From Prevotella sp. (lineage in GTDB: Bacteria; Bacteroidota; Bacteroidia; Bacteroidales; Bacteroidaceae): a stretch of 35,427 nucleotides of DNA. The DNA is taken from NCBI GenBank assembly GCA_017645905.1, contig JAGCNO010000157.1:1-35427 (forward strand), written 5' to 3'. The notes under the pieces are model-generated. The model saw only the letters and a program-made list of their open reading frames with translations, had not been told where the DNA came from and searched no databases. Shown in pieces: positions 13,320 through 20,514 of this stretch; within the stretch, counting starts at the first letter, position 1, and each line of letters begins with the position of its first letter. A program made the position numbers and the translations under genes.

Positions 13320-15555
13320 AACGTATGAACAGCAGTTCTCGGTACTTTGGTAGGGTCCACAGACCGTCCTCGACAATCATCTCCAGATGGTCAGCCTCGT
13401 TGCGGATGGCCTCCATGTGTGGGCAGACGGTGTCGTGGTAGGCGATGGCACGCTCGTGGATGTCCTCAATGCGGTTGGCAATGCGGCGGGCATCGGTCAG
13501 CTCCTCCACCAGCCGTTCTATGGCTTCCGTGCGGTTGGCAATCTCCTCGATGAGCTTCATGTTACGGGCAGAGAGGCGACCGGCTTGCTCCTCGGAGAAG
13601 ATGTCCTTCATGCCCTGCACGTTCTTGATGAGCTTGCTCTGGTAGTGGGTGGCCACGGGGATGATATGGTTCATGGCCAGGTCGCCCAGTACGCGGGCCT
13701 CTATCTGTACGGTCTTCACATACATCTCCCACTTCACTTCGTTGCGGGCCTCCAGCTCCTTGCGGTTCATCACCTTGGTCTGCTCGAACATCTTGATGCT
13801 GCTCTCGTCGAGGTAATGCTCGATGATGACGGGACACGACTTCTCGGTGTCCAGTCCTCTGCGGGCGGCTTCCATCACCCATTCGTCGCTGTAGCCGTTG
13901 CCGTCGAAGCGTACAGGCTTGCAGGTCTTGATGTCCTCTCGGAGCACGTCGACGATGGCATGGAACTTTGCCGTATGGCCGGTGCCTGCGGCATATTCCG
14001 GACGCTGGGCATAGTCGGCAATCTTTGCGTTTACCCTCTCCTTGAACGAACACAGTGCTTCGGCCATAGCAGCATTGAGGGCAATCATGGCAGAGGCACA
14101 GTTGGCGCTACTGCCGGGAGCACGGAACTCAAAGCGGTTGCCGGTGAAGGCGAAGGGCGACGTGCGGTTACGGTCGGTGTTGTCAACGATGAGGTCGGGA
14201 ATCTGGGGAATATCTATCTCCTTTGTCGGGGATTGCAAATCCCCTCCAGCTTGCGTCTTGAGGTTTGAGGTCTGTTCGATGGTGTCAAGCAACTCCGAGA
14301 CATACTTGCCGAGGAACGATGAGATGATGCTTGGCGGAGCCTCGTTGCCGCCCAGTCGGTGGGCATTGGTGGCGCTCATAATCGAGGCTTTCAGCAGTCC
14401 GTTGTGGCGGTATACGGCCATCAGCGTCTCGACGATAAACGTCACGAAGCGAAGTGTCTCGTTTAGGTGTTGTCCAGAGGGAGCATGGAGCAGCACGCCA
14501 GTATCTGTAGAAAGGCTCCAGTTGCAATGCTTGCCGCTGCCGTTGATGCCGGCAAAGGGCTTCTCATGGAGCAGCACTCGGAATCCATGCTTGCGTGCCA
14601 CACGCTTCATGAGCGACATGAGCAGCATGTTATGGTCCACGGCGAGGTTGCACTCCTCGAAGATGGGAGCCAACTCAAACTGGTTGGGAGCCACCTCGTT
14701 ATGGCGTGTCTTGCAGGGGATGGCCAGCATGAGTGCCTGCTGTTCCAGGTCTTTCATGAAAGCCTGCACACGGTCGGGGATGGTGCCGAAGTAGTGGTCG
14801 TCCATCTGCTGGTTCTTGGCGCTCTCGTGCCCCATCAGCGTACGGCCTGTGAGCATCAGGTCAGGGCGTGCGGAGTAGAGCCCTTCGTCCACAAGGAAAT
14901 ACTCCTGTTCCCATCCAAGGTTCACGTGAACCTTCTTCACGTCGTCGTAGAAATACTGGCAGACCTCTGTGGCCTCCTTGTCTACGGCATGGAGGGCGCG
15001 TAGCAGCGGAGCCTTGTAGTCGAGTGCTTCGCCGGTGTAGGCTATGAATATGGTGGGGATACACAGCGTGTCGTCGATGATAAAGACAGGGCTGGTGGGG
15101 TCCCAGGCGGAGTATCCTCGAGCCTCGAAGGTGTTGCGTATGCCGCCGTTGGGGAACGACGAGGCATCGGGCTCCTGCTGTACGAGCAGCTTGCCGCTGA
15201 AAGCTTCCATCATACCACCCTTTCCGTCGTGCTCCACGAAGGCGTCGTGCTTCTCGGCGGTACCCTCTGTCAGCGGCTGGAACCAGTGGGTGTAGTGTGT
15301 GGCTCCCATGTCCTGTGCCCACTGCTTGATGCCGGCAGCCACGTCATCAGCGATGGCCCGGTCCAGTCGTGCCCCATTGTCCATTACGTCGACGAGCTTC
15401 TGGTACACCTCGGCAGAGAGATACTTGTACATCTTCTCCCGGTTGAACACGTAGCGGCCGAAGTACTCCGACGGTCGCTCCTTCGGCACCTCTACGTCGA
15501 GGGCTCGTTTCTTGAACGCCTCTTCGACGACCTGGAATCTGAGATTGCTGTCCAT
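13318..15555 (-). CDS. glnN: Glutamine synthetase type III
   Basis: A 745-aa cytoplasmic GSIII, the ATP-dependent ammonium-assimilating enzyme typical of Bacteroidales. Family features include the N-terminal ERPSEYFGRYVFNREKM, the GGM(M)EAFSGKLLVQQEPDASSFPNGG region, and the catalytic-core motifs LGWEQEYFLVD, KTRHNEVAPNQFELAP and FAGINGSGKHCNWS. NRTSPFAFTGNRFEFRAPGSSANC follows. Residues about 425-443 (SNLKTQAGGDLQSPTKEID) are encoded by GAGGTTTGAGG-like repeat plus the hairpin GGGGATT-GCA-AATCCCC at 14228-14244, and probably represent an in-frame insertion. The upstream outer-membrane gene ends one nucleotide before the glnN ATG, indicating tight transcriptional and probably translational coupling. 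The locus suggests a nitrogen-supply operon with the amidase and a porin-like protein. Confidence 0.93.
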   Translation of the reverse strand: MDSNLRFQVVEEAFKKRALDVEVPKERPSEYFGRYVFNREKMYKYLSAEVYQKLVDVMDNGARLDRAIADDVAAGIKQWAQDMGATHYTHWFQPLTEGTAEKHDAFVEHDGKGGMMEAFSGKLLVQQEPDASSFPNGGIRNTFEARGYSAWDPTSPVFIIDDTLCIPTIFIAYTGEALDYKAPLLRALHAVDKEATEVCQYFYDDVKKVHVNLGWEQEYFLVDEGLYSARPDLMLTGRTLMGHESAKNQQMDDHYFGTIPDRVQAFMKDLEQQALMLAIPCKTRHNEVAPNQFELAPIFEECNLAVDHNMLLMSLMKRVARKHGFRVLLHEKPFAGINGSGKHCNWSLSTDTGVLLHAPSGQHLNETLRFVTFIVETLMAVYRHNGLLKASIMSATNAHRLGGNEAPPSIISSFLGKYVSELLDTIEQTSNLKTQAGGDLQSPTKEIDIPQIPDLIVDNTDRNRTSPFAFTGNRFEFRAPGSSANCASAMIALNAAMAEALCSFKERVNAKIADYAQRPEYAAGTGHTAKFHAIVDVLREDIKTCKPVRFDGNGYSDEWVMEAARRGLDTEKSCPVIIEHYLDESSIKMFEQTKVMNRKELEARNEVKWEMYVKTVQIEARVLGDLAMNHIIPVATHYQSKLIKNVQGMKDIFSEEQAGRLSARNMKLIEEIANRTEAIERLVEELTDARRIANRIEDIHERAIAYHDTVCPHMEAIRNEADHLEMIVEDGLWTLPKYRELLFIR

Positions 15556-15556
15556 A

Positions 15557-16423
15557 TTAGAAAGGTTGTACGCTGAATCCGATGAGGAAGTTAGCGCGCT
15601 TCATGTAGGGGTTGGTGTGCATCTCTGCGAAGATGGGCACCTTGACGTCGCCGAACTCCAGTCGCTTGGTTGCCCTGACCGATGCCATGATGAGCGATGC
15701 CTTGTCGGAGTAGAACGCCTCCTTATGCACCAGGTTGAGCGTGTTGATGCTGGTGAGCGGCGTGACGATATATGCACTCTCAAAGGGTGTCATACCTGCG
15801 TTTATGTCCCAGTCGATGCCGCCCATGTAGAAGGGTATGTTCAGTTCGATGAACGTAGACCATGCCCGTTTGCCATTGGTGCGGTTCTCCACGTCGTCCA
15901 GGTGCTCATACTTGAAGTCATTGCCCCACACCATCGTGTAGCCCTGAATGGAGAAAAGACCGAAGTCAAAGCCCAGATTAGCCTCCAGCTGGTGACCGTT
16001 CTTCACGGGGTCCCACTCGAAGTAGAGGTTACGGCCTTCGTAGTCCTTTCCCGATGTCCAGTAGTCGGTAGCGCCGATGTTCACGGCGAAATAGTCCGAG
16101 AACTTATATTTGTAGCCCAGCGAGATATTAATTTCCTTGGCGTCATCTTTGTCAAGGCCGGTAGCGCCATGCAGTTTGAGGAATGCTCCATTCCAGCTTA
16201 TCTGTCCGAAGGGCAGGATGGTGACGTTGCCCTTGTCGGTGCCTCGCCACATATAATGGCTCACGAGGTCAAGTCCTACGCTGCCCTCTACCTGGTCGTT
16301 GAAGTTCTCTTCTTGTTCCGGCTGGTAGCCTTGCCCGTATTGCAGTTCCTGAGCCTTCGTCGTTGAGGGAAAGGCCATGAGCATGGCGGCTACAGCCGTT
16401 GTGATAAGTTTGATGGTTTTCAT
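15557..16423 (-). CDS. Outer-membrane beta-barrel protein upstream of glnN
   Basis: A 288-aa secreted protein. The signal peptide is MKTIKLITTAVAAMLMAFPSTTKAQ. The mature part alternates aromatic and charged residues in amphipathic strands (for example VGLDLVSHYMWRGTDKGN, YKYKFSDYFAVNIGATDYW and NFLIGFSVQPF) and ends in a terminal Phe, the usual beta-barrel signature. The YMWRGT element resembles porin-like proteins of the TorF/choice-of-anchor type, but no specific family is claimed. It sits 18 nt after the amidase gene and 1 nt before glnN. Its position suggests uptake of a nitrogenous solute; that is inference from context. Its start lies in a TTTATTGTC short tandem repeat that also ends the upstream gene. 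Confidence 0.75.
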   Translation of the reverse strand: MKTIKLITTAVAAMLMAFPSTTKAQELQYGQGYQPEQEENFNDQVEGSVGLDLVSHYMWRGTDKGNVTILPFGQISWNGAFLKLHGATGLDKDDAKEINISLGYKYKFSDYFAVNIGATDYWTSGKDYEGRNLYFEWDPVKNGHQLEANLGFDFGLFSIQGYTMVWGNDFKYEHLDDVENRTNGKRAWSTFIELNIPFYMGGIDWDINAGMTPFESAYIVTPLTSINTLNLVHKEAFYSDKASLIMASVRATKRLEFGDVKVPIFAEMHTNPYMKRANFLIGFSVQPF

Positions 16424-16462
16424 TTGTTTATTGTCTATTGTTTATTGTTTATTGTCTATAAA
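16424..16462. repeat. TTTATTGTC short tandem repeat
   Basis: Alternating TTTATTGTC/TATTG units fill the 18-nt gap and encode the last residues and stop of the amidase (DNKQ). The same repeat precedes the RND fusion-protein gene at 32443-32471. Confidence 0.7.
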
Positions 16463-17356
16463 TCGTTTTGTCAAGTCTTGATAGCTGTCTATCCGTCGGT
16501 CGCGGAGGAATGGCCACCAGCGTCTCACCTGTTCCGAGCGGTTCATGTCTATGCTGACGATGATGCTCTCTTCCTCGTCCTCCGATGCCTCGTAGTACAG
16601 CTCGCCTTGCGGGCCGCAGACGAAGGAGGAGCCCCAGAAGAGTGCTGCGGAAGCAAATTCTTCATTCTTCATTCTTAATTCTTCATTTTTCATTCTTAAT
16701 TTTTCACTTCCCACGCGGTTCACCGCCACCACAGGCAGTCCGTTGGCTACGGCATGTCCTCGCATAACCAGCTGCCAGGCCTGTCGCTGCCGCTGTTGCT
16801 CCTCGGGCGTGTCGTTAGGGTCGTAGCCGATGGCGGTGGGGTAGATAAGCAGTTCGGCTCCATTCAGGGCCATGAGGCGTGCAGCCTCAGGGTACCACTG
16901 ATCCCAGCAGACGAGCACTCCTAAGCGTCCCACGGAGGTATCGATGGGCTGGAAGCCCAGGTCGCCTGGCGTGAAGTAGAACTTCTCGTAGTATCCCGGG
17001 TCGTCGGGGATGTGCATCTTGCGGTATTTCCCCGCAATCGTCCCGTCTTTCTCAAACACCACGGCGGTGTTGTGGTACAGTCCCGTGGCGCGTTTCTCGA
17101 AGAGCGATGTCACCAGCACCACACCCGCCTCCCGTGCCAGCCGTCCGTAGATGTCGGTCGACGGGCCCGGAATGGTCTCGGCGAGGTCGAAGCGGCTGAC
17201 GTCCTCCTCGTCGCAGAAGTAGAGCGTGTTGTGCAGTTCTTGCAGCACCACCAGTTCGGCGCCCCGCCGTGCCAGGTCGCGCACGCCGTCGCAGAGGCGC
17301 TCAATATTCTTCAGCCGGTCGTCGGTGTTATGCTGTTGCAGGAATCCTATGTTCAT
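16442..17356 (-). CDS. aguB: N-carbamoylputrescine amidase-like nitrilase
   Basis: A 304-aa cytoplasmic carbon-nitrogen hydrolase closest to AguB, which converts N-carbamoylputrescine to putrescine, CO2 and ammonia. The nitrilase triad is Glu40 (LQELHNTLYF), Lys113 (YRKMHIPDDP) and Cys150 (VLVCWDQWYPE), and the AguB-type motifs FYFTPGD and WGSSFVCGPQGE are present. The ATG at 17356 was chosen over a TTG four codons earlier. Residues about 217-234 (SEKLRMKNEELRMKNEE) are encoded by an AATTAAGAATGA-type tandem repeat (16660-16710) that reads as an in-frame insertion just before the FWGSSF motif. It is first in the aguB-porin-glnN-AAA/CYTH run and has a consensus promoter. No agmatine deiminase is adjacent in the window. 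Confidence 0.87.
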   Translation of the reverse strand: MNIGFLQQHNTDDRLKNIERLCDGVRDLARRGAELVVLQELHNTLYFCDEEDVSRFDLAETIPGPSTDIYGRLAREAGVVLVTSLFEKRATGLYHNTAVVFEKDGTIAGKYRKMHIPDDPGYYEKFYFTPGDLGFQPIDTSVGRLGVLVCWDQWYPEAARLMALNGAELLIYPTAIGYDPNDTPEEQQRQRQAWQLVMRGHAVANGLPVVAVNRVGSEKLRMKNEELRMKNEEFASAALFWGSSFVCGPQGELYYEASEDEEESIIVSIDMNRSEQVRRWWPFLRDRRIDSYQDLTKRFIDNKQ

Positions 17357-17387
17357 ATTAATCTTCAATCTTCAATCTTTCAGCGTG

Positions 17388-17418
17388 CAAAGGTAGGCAA
17401 AAAAAATGATTCCCCAAA
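17388..17418 (-). promoter_or_regulatory. Promoter of the aguB-glnN run
   Basis: On the minus strand TACCTTTG (17395-17388) and TTTG (17418-17415), separated by 19 nt, match the consensus. The leader is about 25-30 nt and contains an ATTGAAG repeat. Confidence 0.72.
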
Positions 17419-17456
17419 GATTTTGTCCCTTTTTAACCTACAAGGGTCATGGGGAG

Positions 17457-17539
17457 AGGCCGTTCCTTCAATAAGAAAAGACTACCTTTTCTACGAGAAA
17501 TGGTAGTCTTTTCTATGAGAAATGGTAGTCTTTTCTCAG
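17457..17539. repeat. 22-bp repeat array E with a swapped core
   Basis: Three 22-bp units (17474-17495 inverted, 17496-17517 and 17518-17539 direct) keep the AGAAA...TTTTCT frame of the other arrays but carry ATGGTAGTC in place of GAACGGCTT. A degenerate GAACGGC-type unit in inverse orientation (GGCCGTTCCTTC, 17458-17469) precedes them, so the array may also be four units long. Confidence 0.65.
17474..17514. terminator. Hairpin formed by opposed 22-bp units
   Basis: AGAAAAGACTACC (17474-17486) pairs with GGTAGTCTTTTCT (17502-17514). After one T/T mismatch, TTTCT pairs with AGAAA around the loop ACG. The result is an 18-bp stem with U-rich ends downstream of the BspA-like gene, and it could terminate that gene's transcript. 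Confidence 0.55.
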
Positions 17540-17591
17540 AAAGGCATTTGAAAGAAAGGGCTATTGGCTGCGCGTAGCTTTATTTTCCGTT

Positions 17592-20297
17592 CTAACGCAC
17601 AGAGCGCACGAACGCATGGTTATAACAATCGTCGTACCACAAGCGCGCGCCGCCCGAATCGAAGAGGAGGCGGAAACCGTAGGGATAGCCGTCAGACGTA
17701 AGTGTGCACGACCAGTAGTCGCCGTACGTCCCGACGTTGTCCAACTGCATGCCATTCACGAAGTGGCCGGCAGCGGGGAGGAACACAGAGCAGCCATTAG
17801 TGCCGGTGAACTTATAACCATTCACGCCGTTCTGCGTAGTCCATTCAGAGGTGGTATTATTAAGGAGCTCCTCAATCTGGTCCATCGAAGGAGCATCGTA
17901 ATCCAGCGCATCATAGAAGATGTAGTGGTCGCCATAGTCCTCCGGCTTGCTTGCCCCCACATTGCAGCAGGCCCACTTCGTGCCGCTGGGCAGGCCCAGG
18001 TCTATCCAGTGCGGGTGGTTTGCGTCAGAGCAGGCGGTGTCAGTATTTTCCTCTGGGGTGTCAACATCTTTTCCGGCCATGATGTCGATGATGGTGGCGA
18101 TGTCGGCCACGTCGACTGTCTTGTCCTCATTCACGTCAGCTTCAGGGTCGTAGGTACCTTTCGCCATCACGTCGATGATAGCGGCAATATCGGCCACGTC
18201 GACCGCACCGTCGCCGTTTACGTCGCCCTTCAACCAAGTCTCCACAATCGTCTGGAACTTGTTCCACGCCGATGTGGCTTCATATTTTTCCTTTGTTCCC
18301 CTTGGGACGTAGAGGGTGGCGGTGGTGAAAGAACCATTGTTAGAGAATACATTTTCATTGATTTCAAAAGGATCAGTAATCAACGAGGTGACGGAGGTCA
18401 GGCTGCTACAATTCTTAAAAGCATTGGGTGCTATGCTCGTCACGCTGGCAGGAATCGTTATGGAAGTCAGGCCAGAATATGCGAAGGCTAATTCTCCTAT
18501 GCTCGTAACGCTGTTAGGAATCGTAATAGAGGCCAGGCTGGTACAATCGGAGAAAACAGACCTCCCTATGCTTGTCACGCTATTGGGAATCGTTACGGAA
18601 GTCAGGCCGCTGCAACCAGAGAAAGAAGCGTTACTAATGCTCGTCAGACTATTAGGAATCGTTATGGAGGTCAGACCGCGGCAGTAGGTGAAAACACCCT
18701 TTCCTAAGTACGTCACGTTGTCAGGAATGGTGATGGAGGTCAGACCGCGGCAGCCATAGAAAGCATAGTCTTCTATGCTCGTCACGTTGTCGGGAATCTC
18801 GATGGAGGTCAGGCCTCTACAATTATAGAAAGTATATTCTCCTATGGTCGTCAAACTATTGGGAATCGCAACGGAGGTCAGACCGGTACATTCGCGGAAA
18901 ACGTGGCCTCCCAAGCTCGTCACGCTATTAGGAATCGAGATGGAGGTCAGGCCGGTACAGTTAGAGAAAGCACTGTTTCCTATGCTCGTCACACTATTAG
19001 GAATCGTGAGGGAGGTCAGGCCGCTGCAAGCAAAGATAGCGTAGTCTTCAATGGTCGTCACGCTGCTGGGAATGTTTACTGATGTCAGGCCGCTACATTC
19101 ATAGAAAGCAGCGTGTTTTATGCTCTTCACGCTGTTCGGAATGGTGACGGAGGTTTGGTCGCTGCAATTATAGAAAGCATATTCTCCAATACTTGTCACG
19201 CTGAATCTTGTTCCGCCGTAGTATACGGTGCTGGGAATGGCTACGTTACCTGAGTAGCTTCCGCCGCCTTTTTTGCTGCCGCCTTGGCTATTGGTCACTT
19301 CAGCCTCATCAGGATAAAGGTTATAGTAAATGCCGTTAATCTCAACGGTCTCCAGCTCATCGATCCACTCGAACTTATTCCACGCCGGCGTGGCTTCGTA
19401 TTTCTCCTTCGCTCCTTTGAGAACGATGAGGGTGGCGATGATAAAGTTATCATTCTCGTCATAAAATACATTTTCAGGGATTTCAAAAGGATCAACAATC
19501 AAGGAAGTGACGGAAGCCAGGTTGCTACAATTATAGAAAGTATAGCTTCCTATACTTGTCACGCTGTTGGGAATCGTAACGGAGGTCAGGCCGCTGCAAC
19601 CATAGAAAGCAGCGGTTCCTATGCTCGTGACGCTGTTGGGAATCGTGATGGAGGTCAGGCCGCTGCAATTTAAGAAAGCATAGCTTCCTATGCTCTTCAC
19701 ACCGTAAGGTATTACGGTATTCATACATCCTGAAATAAGTTCGGAGTTTTGTTTCTTGATGATAGCATTACAACTATTTCGAGAATCGAAATACGTGTTA
19801 CCGCTTTCCACTTTAATGGAGGTCAGGCCGCTGCAACCACCGAAAGGATTATCGTTCCCTATGCTTGTCACACTTTTGGGAATTGTGACAGAGGTCAGAC
19901 CAGTACAACCATTGAAAGCCGAGCTTCCTATTGTTTTCACGCTATTAGGAATAGTGATGGAGTTCAGGTTTTTGCATCTAAAGAAAGCATAATCGTTGAT
20001 GCTCGTCACACTGTTTGGAATCGTGACGGAAGTTACGAGGCCATAAAAGAAAGCATATTTTCCTATTGTCGTCACGTTGTAAGTCGTTCCGTCGTAGAAG
20101 ACCGATTCGGGGATGGTTACACTGCCTGAGTATCTGACACTCATACCATCGGGATAGCCACCCCAGTAATTTGTCACTTCGGCCTCCTTCGTGCTTGAGT
20201 CCAGGTTGTAGTAGATGAGGTCAATCATCACAGGATCCGCTGCACTGTCCATCACGGGCAGGAGCATCAGCATGAATAATAAAATTAGGTTTTTCAT
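17592..20297 (-). CDS. BspA-like LRR_5 secreted protein with dockerin pair
   Basis: A 901-aa secreted protein. After a signal peptide (about 1-20) come two LRR superdomains of BspA/LRR_5 type, with 23-residue units like SVTIPNSVTSIGxxAFxxCSGLT. Each superdomain opens with an IYYNL...EAEVTN strand region and closes with a TSLIxDPFEIxENVF...EKYEATxAWNKF segment, so the whole block is duplicated. A dockerin-type pair follows near 695-745 (DVNGDGAVDVADIAAIIDVMAKG and DVNEDKTVDVADIATIIDIMAG). A C-terminal domain begins WIDLGLPSGTKWACCNVGASKPEDYGD and ends YNHAFVRSVR, of the type seen in Fibrobacter/Bacteroides paralogous surface proteins. BspA-like repeats are linked to host or matrix binding, but the ligand here is unknown. 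There is no T9SS-type C-terminal domain. Confidence 0.85.
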   Translation of the reverse strand: MKNLILLFMLMLLPVMDSAADPVMIDLIYYNLDSSTKEAEVTNYWGGYPDGMSVRYSGSVTIPESVFYDGTTYNVTTIGKYAFFYGLVTSVTIPNSVTSINDYAFFRCKNLNSITIPNSVKTIGSSAFNGCTGLTSVTIPKSVTSIGNDNPFGGCSGLTSIKVESGNTYFDSRNSCNAIIKKQNSELISGCMNTVIPYGVKSIGSYAFLNCSGLTSITIPNSVTSIGTAAFYGCSGLTSVTIPNSVTSIGSYTFYNCSNLASVTSLIVDPFEIPENVFYDENDNFIIATLIVLKGAKEKYEATPAWNKFEWIDELETVEINGIYYNLYPDEAEVTNSQGGSKKGGGSYSGNVAIPSTVYYGGTRFSVTSIGEYAFYNCSDQTSVTIPNSVKSIKHAAFYECSGLTSVNIPSSVTTIEDYAIFACSGLTSLTIPNSVTSIGNSAFSNCTGLTSISIPNSVTSLGGHVFRECTGLTSVAIPNSLTTIGEYTFYNCRGLTSIEIPDNVTSIEDYAFYGCRGLTSITIPDNVTYLGKGVFTYCRGLTSITIPNSLTSISNASFSGCSGLTSVTIPNSVTSIGRSVFSDCTSLASITIPNSVTSIGELAFAYSGLTSITIPASVTSIAPNAFKNCSSLTSVTSLITDPFEINENVFSNNGSFTTATLYVPRGTKEKYEATSAWNKFQTIVETWLKGDVNGDGAVDVADIAAIIDVMAKGTYDPEADVNEDKTVDVADIATIIDIMAGKDVDTPEENTDTACSDANHPHWIDLGLPSGTKWACCNVGASKPEDYGDHYIFYDALDYDAPSMDQIEELLNNTTSEWTTQNGVNGYKFTGTNGCSVFLPAAGHFVNGMQLDNVGTYGDYWSCTLTSDGYPYGFRLLFDSGGARLWYDDCYNHAFVRSVR

Positions 20298-20338
20298 AAT
20301 TAAATAGGTATTTGGTTTTTAATTATCTTAATCGTCGG

Positions 20339-20346
20339 CAAAGTTA
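20339..20346 (-). promoter_or_regulatory. Possible -7 element of the BspA-like gene
   Basis: TAACTTTG on the minus strand lies about 42 nt upstream of the ATG at 20297. The -33 region is weak. It lies just beyond the end of the decayed FGE fragment (20351). Confidence 0.4.
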
Positions 20347-20350
20347 ATGA

Positions 20351-20514
20351 CTAAAGGGCAAGGCGTAGCCCCAAGTTGTAGAAGTTGCGCGTGATAGAAG
20401 TCGCGCTGTAGCTGCCATACCAGTCGCTGCACCATTCCCACACGTTGCCGCTCATGTCGCGCCAATCATGGTGAAGCTGACGCCGTTGACGGTGTAGGTC
20501 TCCGCTATACTTGA
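20351..20514 (-). pseudogene. Remnant of an FGE-sulfatase (SUMF1-like) domain
   Basis: Reading directly on from the TAG of the 1015-aa LRR gene in the same frame gives SSIAETYTVNGVSFTMIGAT and then a TGA. TVNGVSFTMI is the usual opening of FGE-sulfatase domains in Prevotella. In the next frame the sequence continues RDMSGNVWEWCSDWYGSYSA..., then RNFYNLGLRLAL and TAG at 20351-20353. This matches the conserved DMSGNVWEWCSDWYG and C-terminal LGLRLAL of the same domain. The middle of the domain (well over 100 residues) is missing. A C-terminal domain was therefore lost by a nonsense codon, a frame change and large deletions. Confidence 0.8.

Noticed and set aside
13318-13376. Longer start for the AAA/CYTH NTPase at 13376
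   Set aside because: It would begin inside glnN and translate the GT-rich spacer; the ATG at 13280 directly precedes the Walker A strand.
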